A stretch of 64,000 nt of DNA from positions 16,232 to 80,231 of the forward strand of contig NZ_MVFY01000018.1 in assembly GCF_002042885.1 (NCBI RefSeq), written 5' to 3'. Position 1 is the first letter of the stretch. Each line of letters begins with the position of its first letter. This document shows positions 45,930 through 54,583 of the stretch, piece by piece. Under the pieces are notes generated by a model, which was not told the origin of the DNA, ran no database searches, and worked only from the letters and a program-made list of their open reading frames with translations. The translations under genes and the position numbers were made by a program. The stretch is from Citrobacter portucalensis. GTDB taxonomy: Bacteria; Pseudomonadota; Gammaproteobacteria; Enterobacterales; Enterobacteriaceae.

Positions 45930-46293
45930 CCAACTTACTCGAAGCTTTGAGTAGTTGTATTGTCGTAACGGTGAATAATGCATCACAAATCGAGAATTTT
46001 TGTAATGTCTTTTTCAAACAAATGACATAAACCTTGATGATCTTTTTGCTGGGCAATAAAACATAAAAATGCCTCAACACTACTCTTTGAGCACTCGTTG
46101 AACCTGACTGCACAGGTAACGCGCGCCCTACGATTACACTCATCGCATAATCGAGATAAGAGTTTAATAAGAGTTCATCATCTATCGTTTTGGCACAAGC
46201 TTCAGCCGCGCGTTCAATAGCCTTATGGATACGATCCGCATCGACCGTAACCCTTTGACCATCTCGCTTAGTGACTATAACAGCATGTTCCAA
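45889..46293 (-). CDS. Chimeric ORF: ATP-cone-like start fused to a GyrA block
   Basis: Starts at TTG 46293 with GAGGA six bases upstream. Residues ~5-35 (VIVTKRDGQRVTVDADRIHK ... AAE) resemble the ATP-cone at the start of ribonucleotide reductase NrdA. Residues ~48-63 (SYLDYAMSVIVGRALP) are identical to the first conserved block of GyrA. The remaining ~70 residues resemble nothing known, and the end overlaps int. From about 46165 leftward a second frame is also open and protein-like (includes LLSRLCDECNRRARVT and AFLCFIAQQKDHQGLCHLFE), so the ORF may be a mosaic or frameshifted. Whether it is translated is unknown. Confidence 0.5.
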   Translation of the reverse strand: MEHAVIVTKRDGQRVTVDADRIHKAIERAAEACAKTIDDELLLNSYLDYAMSVIVGRALPVQSGSTSAQRVVLRHFYVLLPSKKIIKVYVICLKKTLQKFSICDALFTVTTIQLLKASSKLARSPPPPQHYLLF

Positions 46294-46448
46294 AACAGTT
46301 CCTCGTTACGCTTACCCTAACAATTGAGAAGATCTACTCATCTCCACCAAAAGCTAGAATGGAGGGGACCCCTCCGTTAATAAGTGGTATTTATGCTAAA
46401 AATTGTACAGAAAGAGGATATGACTTGTTCATAGACTCTCCTTATTTT

Positions 46449-46748
46449 TTAAAAATATTTCTTTATAATCAAAACGATAAACTTAATCTCTACGCCTAAT
46501 TTCTCCCAAAACGTTGGAAGGTACTCAAACCAACCAAGATCACGAACCGAACGGTAAGCTGATAAACAATATGAAATTAATTTCATTGTTTTCAGTACGA
46601 TATCAAAAACGCTACCATTTTTACTCGGTTTAACAACTGATCTTTTTGCGTTTTTAGCGTAGGTTTTGTGTTTTCTCTTAAGCTTCTTTTTCACATCCGT
46701 ATCCTTCAGGATATGAGGAAGCCACCTTACCACTTTAAAAACGTCCAT
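46449..46748 (-). CDS. Small basic hypothetical protein near attR
   Basis: 99 residues, lysine-rich (VKKKLKRKHKTYAKNAKRSV) with hydrophobic C-terminal stretches (IKFIVLIIKKYF). No family recognised and no clear ribosome-binding site before ATG 46748. AT-rich, like the other cargo. It may be a real phage accessory gene or chance. Confidence 0.35.
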   Translation of the reverse strand: MDVFKVVRWLPHILKDTDVKKKLKRKHKTYAKNAKRSVVKPSKNGSVFDIVLKTMKLISYCLSAYRSVRDLGWFEYLPTFWEKLGVEIKFIVLIIKKYF

Positions 46749-46826
46749 GCGGGTATACTCAGGACAATAAGTAAGTTAAGGCCTGTTATGGTTCGAATCA
46801 ATGGTTCCACATGTAAAGAAATGTGA

Positions 46827-46900
46827 TGGCGATGAAATGGCGGTAGAAATGGCGAATGCTGGGTAATCATTGGCAAATAGTGGCAATCTATATCAATGAT
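46827..46900. repeat. Array of TGGC-type sites beside attR (integrase arm)
   Basis: Five copies of a (A/T/G)TGGC(A/G) core occur at roughly 10-20 base spacing: GATGGCGATG, AATGGCGGTA, AATGGCGAAT, ATTGGCAAAT and AGTGGCAATC. The first two form the 18-bp repeat shared with 14891-14908. The array is a good candidate for the integrase arm-type binding region. Confidence 0.55.
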
Positions 46901-46940
46901 AAATAACGCAAACTATTGATTTTCGGTTGTTCCGTTAGGA

Positions 46941-46989
46941 ACTCATAATCGCTTGGTCGCTGGTTCAAGTCCAGCAGGGGCCACCAAAT
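46941..46989 (+). other. attR core (49-bp direct repeat)
   Basis: Identical copy of the 3' half of ileX (14776-14824), from ACTCATAATC to CCACCAAAT. It marks the right end of the prophage. It lacks the 5' half of the tRNA, so no second tRNA is formed. Confidence 0.95.
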
Positions 46990-46992
46990 CTT

Positions 46993-47024
46993 AAGGACTT
47001 GCGAGAAATTGCAGGTCTTTTTTT
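46993..47024 (+). terminator. Displaced native terminator of ileX
   Basis: GACTTGC - loop - GCAGGTC (46996-47017) followed by seven T residues, directly after attR. This is where the tRNA terminator would lie without the prophage. The rest of the gap to 47253 holds no gene I can support. Confidence 0.65.
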
Positions 47025-47253
47025 ATGGGTATTCCGTAGAAATTGGCATGTAGCAAAAAAGAGTTTGTCCTGGAAAAATCAATACTTGCTTGCATCAATA
47101 TGTTGAATGAGTACACGGAAGAACATAGCTGGCGGGGGCTAAAGCTATTTACGCGATACACCTGTTCAGAAAACAGCATGTTAATGGCAACCCCATCTGG
47201 ACGCCGCCATCCTGGGATGGAAACGTCCGTTAGAGTTTAATTCGATAGTCAGC

Positions 47254-47553
47254 TCACACTAGCTCTTTGAGCTGCTCCTGCATATAGGTTGAAAAATACT
47301 CTGGGTTCTTGATAAGGATGCGGTTACCGGAGGCGACTTTTTCTGCCCATCCGGCCACTTTTTTCGTGAACTCGGGATTCCATCCCTCTTGCTCACCCCG
47401 TGCCATCACAACTTCCGGACTCGCTGGCACACCTAAGTCATGCAAATACTTTAAGATTCCCTTAGCGGTACTTTCATCCATTGAATGTGGTACTGACGCC
47501 GAAGTGTTCATACCACCAATAAAATCCAATGCTTTCTCAATTGCTGTTGGCAT
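47254..47553 (-). CDS. YoaC/DUF1889 family protein
   Basis: 99 residues from ATG 47553 (AGGA upstream); the frame extends eight codons further without support. MPTAIEKALDFIGGMNTSAS, STAKGILKYLHDLGVPAS and IKNPEYFSTYMQEQLKEL closely follow E. coli YoaC, a small DUF1889 protein of unknown function. It stands alone between the prophage and the dha genes. Confidence 0.85.
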   Translation of the reverse strand: MPTAIEKALDFIGGMNTSASVPHSMDESTAKGILKYLHDLGVPASPEVVMARGEQEGWNPEFTKKVAGWAEKVASGNRILIKNPEYFSTYMQEQLKELV

Positions 47554-47686
47554 GCTCTTATCCTTAAAATTAACCACGTGAGAGACACATTTATACTATG
47601 TACCCAACTCCGCCGGGATATCAAAGAGAACATCGCCTTTATTTGACTTACCCCGCAGCTAAACGCTTGCGCGGCTGTTTTCTGCG

Positions 47687-49501
47687 CTATTTTTTTGCTT
47701 CTCCGGCTAAAACCAGCCCAGTTGCCACCGCATTACGCGGCCCTTCGGTACCTCGAATATTGCCCTGCCCGGCGACAACGCCGTAATGCGCCAGCGCATC
47801 GGTGATCATCTGCGGGATTTCGAAATCCAGCGAAGAACCGCCTACCAGCACCACAAAAGTCATATCGCGAATAGAGCCACCGGGTGACACCTGGCGTAAC
47901 GCGCGCAGGCAGTTGGTCACAAAAACCTTCTCTTTAGCCTGTCGGCGCACCAGACGGATTTTTTCCAGCGAGGTCTGGTTATCTACCGGGATCAGCTCAC
48001 CCTCTTTCAAGTACACCACTTTGGCGAATACTGACGGACTGAGCGGTTCGCGGAAAAACTCCACCGCGCCGTTCTCATGGCGAATGCTGAACAGGCTCTC
48101 CACTTTTGCCAGCGGGTATTTTTTTATTTCCTCCGCCAGAAATGCATCGCTTAAGCCCAGCTCAGTTTGAATCAACAGGCTGACCATATTCCCCGCGCCG
48201 GCCAGATGAACTGCTTTCACTACACCGTCGCTATTGATGACGGCGGCATCGGTAGATCCTGCGCCTAAGTCGAGGATCGCCAGCGGTGCGGCGCATCCGG
48301 GCGTTGTTAACGCCCCTGCTACGGCCATGTTGGCCTCCACACCACCGACTTCAACTGGGGTATTTAACCGGGCGCTCAGCTCACTGGCGATGGCCTGCAT
48401 CTGTAAGCGATCGGCTTTCACCATCGCCGCAATGCCCACGGCGTTCTCCATTGAACACTCTCCGGCAATGCCGCCCTGCACCTTGCGCGGAATAAATGTA
48501 TCGACCGCCAATAGATCCTGAATATGCACCGTGTTCATGTCATGACCGGTCAGCGAGGCCATCACCTTACGCACCCGCTCCAGCATGCCGCCTGCGTGCG
48601 TACCAGCTTCCCCACGAATATCGCACACGGGCGCACAGGCGCTCATCGCCTGCATAATGGCCTGAGCGCCCTGCGCTACGTCGGCTTCACCGCCGCGCTT
48701 TTCACCACGGATAAAGATCTTACCCGCCGGGATCACTCTTGATCGCACATCTCCCTGCGGGGTTTTCAGCACCACAGCGGAACGGTTGCCAATCAGCGCT
48801 CTGGCGATGGGGACAATAGTTTGTGTTTCCTCAGGGGTCAGGGCAAAGAAGGTTGCGATACCGTAAGGATTCGACAGCACCCGCACCACCTGTCCCGGGG
48901 CCGCCACTTCCACCGCCGCCAGCACGCCTTCCGGCACCTTCTCCAGTAGAGTGACTTCATCAACCACCGGTATTGGCCGATGCAGGCGATTATTCACCAG
49001 CACGCCATCATCTTTTTTCAGGATGGCCGCCACCACGTTGACGCCGCGATCCAGCGCTTCATTGATAAACCAAACCGCCTCAAGGAAATCCATCTCTTCA
49101 CCCACCAACGGTATCCAGCCCTGGGCAAATCGATCCTCGCTCAACGCCGCCAACTTCTCCACGGCGATGGTGGTTCCCATGCCCACGCCAACGCCGCCGG
49201 GCGTTTGCGGGTTATGACCAATCATCGTTGATTCGGTAATGATGGTTTCAGTGATGGTTTCCATCGCCACATCGCCAATCACCGGTGCGGCCTCGTTGAT
49301 GCAGATTTTTGCCACGTCCTGCAGCGACCACGGCGTTTTATCCAGCGCCTGCTGCAGGGACGCGACCACCCCGGCGATATTCTCCCGCGTGCCTTTCATC
49401 CCGGTCGTGGCGACAATCCCGCTGCCGATAAACCGGCCATCCTGCGCCAACGCCACTTCAGTGGTGGCGTTGCCGATATCGATCCCTGCAATTAACGGCA
49501 T
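47687..49501 (-). CDS. dhaF: Glycerol dehydratase reactivase large subunit
   Basis: Releases damaged coenzyme B12 from inactivated glycerol dehydratase, using ATP, together with DhaG. With the start at 49501 it is 604 residues. The N-terminus MPLIAGIDIGNATTEVALAQ and AILDLGAGSTDAAVIN are actin/Hsp70-type ATPase motifs. HNPQTPGGVGVGMGTTIA and RGTEGPRNAVATGLVLAGEA are diagnostic of DhaF/GdrA/DdrA. The frame opens earlier (49573) but inside dhaE. It is the last gene of dhaB-dhaC-dhaE-dhaF (orfZ in C. freundii). Confidence 0.96.
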   Translation of the reverse strand: MPLIAGIDIGNATTEVALAQDGRFIGSGIVATTGMKGTRENIAGVVASLQQALDKTPWSLQDVAKICINEAAPVIGDVAMETITETIITESTMIGHNPQTPGGVGVGMGTTIAVEKLAALSEDRFAQGWIPLVGEEMDFLEAVWFINEALDRGVNVVAAILKKDDGVLVNNRLHRPIPVVDEVTLLEKVPEGVLAAVEVAAPGQVVRVLSNPYGIATFFALTPEETQTIVPIARALIGNRSAVVLKTPQGDVRSRVIPAGKIFIRGEKRGGEADVAQGAQAIMQAMSACAPVCDIRGEAGTHAGGMLERVRKVMASLTGHDMNTVHIQDLLAVDTFIPRKVQGGIAGECSMENAVGIAAMVKADRLQMQAIASELSARLNTPVEVGGVEANMAVAGALTTPGCAAPLAILDLGAGSTDAAVINSDGVVKAVHLAGAGNMVSLLIQTELGLSDAFLAEEIKKYPLAKVESLFSIRHENGAVEFFREPLSPSVFAKVVYLKEGELIPVDNQTSLEKIRLVRRQAKEKVFVTNCLRALRQVSPGGSIRDMTFVVLVGGSSLDFEIPQMITDALAHYGVVAGQGNIRGTEGPRNAVATGLVLAGEAKK

Positions 49502-49511
49502 GCTGCCTCCG

Positions 49512-49940
49512 TCACTGACTGCCTTTACGCAGCTTATTTCTCTGCTGGTATACCTCTGCCGATTCGCGGACAAACCCGGCGTTCACCGTGGCGTGCCAGG
49601 TGTGTTCCAGTTCATCGGCAATGGCCTGCAACTCGGCGAACGAAGAACGAAACGGCCTCAGTGCGTTGTAGATCTCCAGAATGCGGGCATCCGGGATCGC
49701 AATCAGTTCTGCCGCACGACGAAAATTGCGCGCCACGGCATGACGCTGCATCTGCTCGGCAATCTGCGCCTGGTACTCCAGCGTTTGCTGAGAAATACGC
49801 ACATCCTGCGGCCCTACGCGGCCCGCCAGCACATTCTCAAGGGTAATGTCGGTTAGCGGCTTGCCGCCAGGCGTCCGGATTTTCTCCGGGCAGCGGGTGG
49901 CTAATGGGTAATCCTGCGCGGTCATGATGTTGTCGTTCAT
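49512..49940 (-). CDS. dhaE: Glycerol dehydratase small subunit
   Basis: Gamma subunit of the B12-dependent dehydratase. Starting at ATG 49940 it is 142 residues, the C. freundii length, with AAGGGA six bases upstream; an ATG at 49946 overlaps the dhaC stop but lies too close to that site. TLEYQAQIAEQMQRHAVARN and ADELEHTWHATVNAGFVRES are conserved. It lies ten bases before dhaF. Confidence 0.96.
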   Translation of the reverse strand: MNDNIMTAQDYPLATRCPEKIRTPGGKPLTDITLENVLAGRVGPQDVRISQQTLEYQAQIAEQMQRHAVARNFRRAAELIAIPDARILEIYNALRPFRSSFAELQAIADELEHTWHATVNAGFVRESAEVYQQRNKLRKGSQ

Positions 49941-49942
49941 GG

Positions 49943-50527
49943 TCATTCCCTTACCAGTGCAATATGCAACGTGACAGGCGCAGCATCCTGCACCACGTGT
50001 TTGGTTTCTTTGATATGAAACAGCGCGGCCTTGGCCATAAATTTAGGGCGCACCATCTGGTCATTGACCACTGGCACCGGCGAAGGCGACTCTTTGCGTG
50101 CATAGCGCGCGGCGTTTTTACCAATCTGACGATAGGTTTCCAGCGTCAGCAGCGGAGCCTGAGAAAACAGTTCCAGGTTACTTAGCGGCAGCAGATCGCG
50201 CTGATGAATCACCGTGGTTCCTTTCGACTGGATACCAATCCCAATGCCTGAGCCGCTGAGATTTGCCGCATCCCATGCCATAAAAGAAACATCCGAGGTG
50301 CGCAAGATCCTCACTACTCGCGCATGCAGTCCCTCTTCTTCGATGCCAGCAACCAGCTCTTTCAAAATCGCGTTGTGCGGCATATCAATCAAGGTTTTAT
50401 GCTGATACTTATCAAAGGCCGGGCCGACGCCAATCACCACCTCATCCACGCGCTCATCCGCGTTAGCCGCCTCGCCTTCGCTCACCTGTAAGGTGAAAAC
50501 CGGCTTACGTTCAGTTGTGCATTCCAC
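49943..50527 (-). CDS. dhaC: Glycerol dehydratase medium subunit
   Basis: Beta subunit, 194 residues, which with DhaB and DhaE forms the (alpha-beta-gamma)2 enzyme and helps hold adenosylcobalamin. [20 protein letters not shown] and [20 protein letters not shown] are conserved B12-dehydratase medium-subunit blocks. It lies 11 bases after dhaB and its end overlaps the dhaE start region. Confidence 0.97.
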   Translation of the reverse strand: MECTTERKPVFTLQVSEGEAANADERVDEVVIGVGPAFDKYQHKTLIDMPHNAILKELVAGIEEEGLHARVVRILRTSDVSFMAWDAANLSGSGIGIGIQSKGTTVIHQRDLLPLSNLELFSQAPLLTLETYRQIGKNAARYARKESPSPVPVVNDQMVRPKFMAKAALFHIKETKHVVQDAAPVTLHIALVRE

Positions 50528-50538
50528 TGTGTACCGCC

Positions 50539-52206
50539 TTATTCGATCGAGCCGGGCTGAACCACGCCCGCAATATTTTTAATTTCCGCCCAGCGTTCGG
50601 CACTGATGCGATAGCCGGTACCAGGTCCCTGATAATCATTGATGTCGTTGACGGCGCTGACGACGTCGAACTGGCGATCCAGAATGGCCGACGTTTGCAG
50701 GTAATCACCGGTAACACGCTGTCTCAGCATGTTGAGGATATTGCTGGCGATATCTTCGAAGCCGCTGCAACTCAACGCGCCGACGATATCCAGCCCGGTG
50801 ATATTGCGCTTCATCATCTCTTCCACGGCAGCCAAATCCTCCACCACATTGCGCGCAGGCATATCTTTGCTGCCGTGAGCATAAGTAGCAGCTTCGACTT
50901 CTTCATCGCTAATCAGCGGCAGGCCCAGCTCGCAGAACACTGCCTGAATGGCGCGGGCGGCCTTATTGCGAATGGCGATGGTTTCCTCTTCCGTGACCGG
51001 ACGCAGACCGCCGTCAACCATCAGATCGCGTTGCAGAATGTTGTAATCATCGAAATCTTCAGCGTCGAAGTTCGACCCGGCAAACATGTTGTCGTAGTTG
51101 GGTACCGCGCTATAACCGGAGAAAATAAAGTCGGTACCCGGCAGCATCTGCATCAGGGTACGGGCAGTACGGCGAATATCGGAGTGGGAAAAAGTCTGGT
51201 CATTGGCGGAGGCCACTTCAAGGTCGAGCATTGAGGCAATCAGGTTTTCCGCCAGCACCGCGCGGATCCCTGACGGCACAGCGCCGGTCATGCCGATACA
51301 GCTGACCGCACCGTTTTGCAGCCCCTGTACGCCCGCGCCTTTAGTGATAAAAATGCAGCGCGACTCCAGATAAAGCATCGATTTACTTTCGGAATAGCCC
51401 ATCAGCGCTTCCGAGCCGGTGCCGGAGGTGTAGCGCATCTTCAGGCCACGCGACGCATAAGCCGAGGCGAGAAACGCTTTGGACCACGGCGTGTCATCGC
51501 CGTCGGTAAACACCGATTCTGTGCCATAGACCGACACCGTTTCGGCATAACTGGTTAGCCCTCGCATGCCCAGCTCCAGCTCGGTGGCCTCTTCAACGGA
51601 ACATTGGGTCAGCACACCGGGACGACCGCACTGAGAACCCACCAGCAGTGCCAGGGCGTTAAACGGCGCGTAGCGGGCGATCCCGACCGTCGTTTCCTGC
51701 TCGGAAAAGCCGCGGATCCCCGCTTCAGCAGCGTCGGCGGCTATCTGTACCGGGTTATCTTTCAGGTTAGTCACGTGGCACTGGTTGGAGGGAGTGCGTC
51801 TGGCGCGCATTTTTTGTAGCGCCATCATCATCTCCACCACGTTCATTTGCGCCATCACTTCCACCGCTTTCGCCGGGGTGATGGCGGTGGTAATGGCAAT
51901 AATCTCTTCCCGACTGACGTGGATATCCACCAGCATTCTGGCGATCTCCAGCGCGTCGAGCTGCATGGCGCGCTCCGCCTCGGCCACGTTAATGGCATAA
52001 TCGGCAATGAAACGGTCGATCATGTCGAACTCGGCGCGGCTCTTACCGTCCAGCTCAACAATACGACCATTTTCCACCTTCACCGACGACGTCGGATCGT
52101 AAGGGCTTTCCATGGCGATCAGCCCCTCTTCAGGCCATTCGCCAATCAGCCCATCCTGATTTACAGGCCGCTTCGCAAGCACTTCGAATCGTTTTGATCT
52201 TCTCAT
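50539..52206 (-). CDS. dhaB: Glycerol dehydratase large subunit
   Basis: Catalytic alpha subunit (555 residues) of coenzyme-B12-dependent glycerol dehydratase, which converts glycerol to 3-hydroxypropionaldehyde in the cytoplasm. It starts [20 protein letters not shown]. The TIM-barrel contains [20 protein letters not shown] and [20 protein letters not shown], typical of the family. It heads the leftward operon dhaBCEF and is divergent from the HbpS-like gene and dhaT across a 392-base regulatory gap. Confidence 0.98.
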   Translation of the reverse strand: MRRSKRFEVLAKRPVNQDGLIGEWPEEGLIAMESPYDPTSSVKVENGRIVELDGKSRAEFDMIDRFIADYAINVAEAERAMQLDALEIARMLVDIHVSREEIIAITTAITPAKAVEVMAQMNVVEMMMALQKMRARRTPSNQCHVTNLKDNPVQIAADAAEAGIRGFSEQETTVGIARYAPFNALALLVGSQCGRPGVLTQCSVEEATELELGMRGLTSYAETVSVYGTESVFTDGDDTPWSKAFLASAYASRGLKMRYTSGTGSEALMGYSESKSMLYLESRCIFITKGAGVQGLQNGAVSCIGMTGAVPSGIRAVLAENLIASMLDLEVASANDQTFSHSDIRRTARTLMQMLPGTDFIFSGYSAVPNYDNMFAGSNFDAEDFDDYNILQRDLMVDGGLRPVTEEETIAIRNKAARAIQAVFCELGLPLISDEEVEAATYAHGSKDMPARNVVEDLAAVEEMMKRNITGLDIVGALSCSGFEDIASNILNMLRQRVTGDYLQTSAILDRQFDVVSAVNDINDYQGPGTGYRISAERWAEIKNIAGVVQPGSIE

Positions 52207-52340
52207 GATTTATTGACTCAAAAGGTAAAAAATAGGGACGCCGGGCCGCATTACCGGGGACACCACACCCGGCATTCGCCTTTCATCAGCAATGGCCGAA
52301 CTCTAAATGAGCCAAGCAATAAAAAAATAAAATTAATTTC

Positions 52341-52387
52341 GTTCCAATTTGGCACCTAATAAAAACGCATCGTTTCATATTGAAACG
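52341..52387. promoter_or_regulatory. Candidate DhaR operators, dhaB / dhaT divergent promoter region
   Basis: A perfect palindrome CGTTTCATATTGAAACG (52371-52387) and a weaker copy GTTCCAATTTGGCAC (52341-52355) are spaced 31 bases apart (start to start). The same 15-bp motif recurs four times between dhaD and dhaK. The rest of the 52207-52598 gap is AT-rich and carries no ORF with support. Confidence 0.6.
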
Positions 52388-52598
52388 CAATTCAGGAATA
52401 TCCATCGTGAATTGTGACGAGGTTAAATGATCATTATCAATAAACGCAAAATCAGGGAAATAAATTTAATTTTTATGAAAAATCCACCCTATTGACTTAA
52501 TAACGTGCGGCGAGAAAATAAGGTAAAGCCAATGATAAAAATAGCTGTTGCGCGATATGTTTCGTGACCTCAGCCCTACAACATTTTCAGGAGAGACT

Positions 52599-53027
52599 GT
52601 GAATAAGAGCCAACAAATTGCCACCATTACGCTGGCGGCTGCAAAAAAAATGGCGCAGGCCGTTGAGGCTAAAGCGCTTGAGATCAATGTTCCGGTGGTC
52701 TTTTCCGTGGTGGATCACGGCGGGAATACGCTGCTAATGCAACGCATGGACGATGCGTTTGTCACCAGCTGTGATATCTCTCTTAATAAAGCGTATACCG
52801 CCTGCTGCCTGCGTCAGGGTACCCATGAAATTACCGACGCGGTACAACCTGGCGCTTCGCTATATGGTTTGCAGCTTACTAACCAACAGCGCATTGTTAT
52901 TTTCGGCGGCGGCTTACCTGTCATATTAAACGGTAAATTAATTGGTGCCGTTGGCGTTAGCGGCGGCACTGTCGAACAAGACAGATTATTAGCAGAAACC
53001 GCACTGAATTGTTTCTCTGAATTATAA
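52599..53027 (+). CDS. GlcG/HbpS-family protein (orfY of the C. freundii dha cluster)
   Basis: 142 residues from GTG 52599, which has AGGAGAG five bases upstream; the open frame to 52548 lacks similarity. VVFSVVDHGGNTLLMQRMDD, IFGGGLPVILNGKLIGAVGV and SGGTVEQDRLLAETAL are conserved in GlcG/HbpS (DUF336) proteins, a fold also found at the C-terminus of PduO. A role in heme or cobalamin handling is possible but not shown. It lies 22 bases before dhaT and is probably cotranscribed. Confidence 0.9.
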   Translation: MNKSQQIATITLAAAKKMAQAVEAKALEINVPVVFSVVDHGGNTLLMQRMDDAFVTSCDISLNKAYTACCLRQGTHEITDAVQPGASLYGLQLTNQQRIVIFGGGLPVILNGKLIGAVGVSGGTVEQDRLLAETALNCFSEL

Positions 53028-53049
53028 TTTAAATCTAAGAAGGTATATT

Positions 53050-54213
53050 ATGAGCTATCGTATGTTTGATTACCTGGTGCCAAATGTGAACTTCTTTGGC
53101 CCCAATGCTATTTCCGTTGTCGGCGAACGCTGCAAACTGTTAGGCGGTAAAAAAGCGCTGCTGGTTACAGATAAAGGTCTGCGGGCTATTAAAGACGGTG
53201 CGGTAGATAAAACCCTAGCCCATTTACGTGAAGCGGGCATTGACGTGGTGGTTTTTGACGGCGTTGAGCCAAATCCCAAAGACACCAACGTGCGCGATGG
53301 CCTGGAGGTCTTTCGCAAAGAGCATTGCGATATCATCGTTACCGTTGGCGGCGGTAGCCCGCATGACTGCGGTAAAGGCATCGGTATCGCGGCAACTCAC
53401 GAAGGCGATCTCTACAGCTATGCCGGGATTGAAACCCTGACCAACCCGCTGCCGCCTATCGTTGCGGTGAATACCACTGCCGGTACCGCCAGCGAAGTCA
53501 CCCGCCACTGCGTGCTGACCAATACCAAAACCAAAGTGAAGTTTGTGATTGTCAGCTGGCGTAACCTGCCGTCGGTCTCCATTAACGATCCGCTGCTGAT
53601 GCTCGGCAAACCCGCCCCGCTGACCGCCGCGACCGGTATGGACGCCCTGACCCACGCCGTAGAAGCCTATATTTCCAAAGATGCCAACCCGGTCACCGAC
53701 GCCGCCGCTATTCAGGCTATTCGCCTGATCGCACGCAACTTGCGTCAGGCCGTAGCGCTGGGCAGCAACCTGAAAGCTCGCGAGAACATGGCCTACGCCT
53801 CTCTGCTGGCGGGTATGGCTTTCAACAACGCCAACCTCGGCTACGTTCACGCAATGGCGCATCAGCTTGGCGGTCTGTACGACATGCCACACGGCGTGGC
53901 GAATGCCGTACTGCTCCCGCACGTGGCGCGCTATAACCTGATCGCTAACCCGGAGAAATTTGCCGATATCGCAGAATTTATGGGCGAAAACACTGACGGA
54001 CTCTCCACCATGGATGCCGCCGAACTGGCCATTCACGCCATTGCCCGTCTCTCCGCTGACATCGGCATTCCGCAGCATCTGCGCGATCTGGGCGTCAAAG
54101 AAGCCGATTTCCCGTACATGGCGGAAATGGCGCTGAAGGACGGCAACGCCTTCTCTAACCCGCGCAAAGGGAACGAGAAAGAAATTGCCGAGATCTTCCG
54201 TCAGGCATTCTGA
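53050..54213 (+). CDS. dhaT: 1,3-propanediol dehydrogenase
   Basis: Iron-dependent (group III) alcohol dehydrogenase that reduces 3-hydroxypropionaldehyde to 1,3-propanediol with NADH. 387 residues, as in C. freundii and Klebsiella. The nucleotide loop is TVGGGSPHDCGKGIG; the Fe2+-binding segment is HAMAHQLGGLYDMPHG. Its purpose is to regenerate NAD+ during anaerobic glycerol growth. It is preceded by AGAAGGTATATT. Confidence 0.98.
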   Translation: MSYRMFDYLVPNVNFFGPNAISVVGERCKLLGGKKALLVTDKGLRAIKDGAVDKTLAHLREAGIDVVVFDGVEPNPKDTNVRDGLEVFRKEHCDIIVTVGGGSPHDCGKGIGIAATHEGDLYSYAGIETLTNPLPPIVAVNTTAGTASEVTRHCVLTNTKTKVKFVIVSWRNLPSVSINDPLLMLGKPAPLTAATGMDALTHAVEAYISKDANPVTDAAAIQAIRLIARNLRQAVALGSNLKARENMAYASLLAGMAFNNANLGYVHAMAHQLGGLYDMPHGVANAVLLPHVARYNLIANPEKFADIAEFMGENTDGLSTMDAAELAIHAIARLSADIGIPQHLRDLGVKEADFPYMAEMALKDGNAFSNPRKGNEKEIAEIFRQAF

Positions 54214-54229
54214 TAACGCAGGGGGCGCA

Positions 54230-54583
54230 ATGTCACTTTCATCACCGGGCGTACATCTGTTTTATCACTCACGCTGGCAGGATACTCGCGTGCTTGATGA
54301 GCTGTGCTGGGGGCTGGAAGAGCAAGGCGTCCCTTGCCGGGCAATCTGTTGCGACGAGCATGACTGCGCGCTGGCATTGAGCAAACTTGCGGCCAAAAGC
54401 TCAACGCTACGTGTCGGTCTGGGTCTTAACGCCACGGGTGATATTGCTTTAACCCACGCCCAGTTGCCCGAGGATCGGGCGCTGATCCGTGGGCATATCC
54501 GCGCCGGAATTGCGCAGATCCGAACGCTTGGCGCCAATGCCGGTCAACTGGTTAAAGTACTTCCCTTCAGCGAGATAAAATAA
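54230..54583 (+). CDS. dhaG: Glycerol dehydratase reactivase small subunit
   Basis: Partner of DhaF in the reactivase. With the start at 54230 it is 117 residues, matching GdrB of Klebsiella. LSSPGVHLFYHSRW, GLEEQGVPCRAICCDEHDCA and SSTLRVGLGLNATGDIALTH are conserved and resemble the dehydratase medium subunit fold. It lies 16 bases after dhaT and ends directly before the adenosyltransferase gene. DhaF and DhaG are encoded on opposite strands, as in C. freundii. Confidence 0.95.
   Translation: MSLSSPGVHLFYHSRWQDTRVLDELCWGLEEQGVPCRAICCDEHDCALALSKLAAKSSTLRVGLGLNATGDIALTHAQLPEDRALIRGHIRAGIAQIRTLGANAGQLVKVLPFSEIK

Larger units (their letters stand above)
14776..46989. mobile_element. Complete P2/186-type (Peduovirinae) prophage in ileX
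   Basis: A 32-kb element bounded by the 49-bp repeat in ileX. Gene order from left to right on the map is ogr-D-U-T-E-FII-FI-G-H-I-J-W-V-[cargo]-S-R-lysis-X-L-M-N-O / P-Q / cos-[cargo]-A-early genes-CII-Apl / CI-int-[cargo]-attR. This is the P2 prophage order opened between ogr and int. CI, CII, Apl (87 residues), Fil and a SOS-controlled gene next to A follow phage 186 rather than P2. Every structural, lysis, packaging and replication gene appears full length, so it may be inducible. Three cargo sites hold AT-rich genes absent from the reference phages. Confidence 0.95.

Noticed and set aside
47043..47240. 65-codon ORF beyond attR
   Set aside because: No ribosome site, no recognisable family and poor composition; probably non-coding sequence displaced by the prophage.
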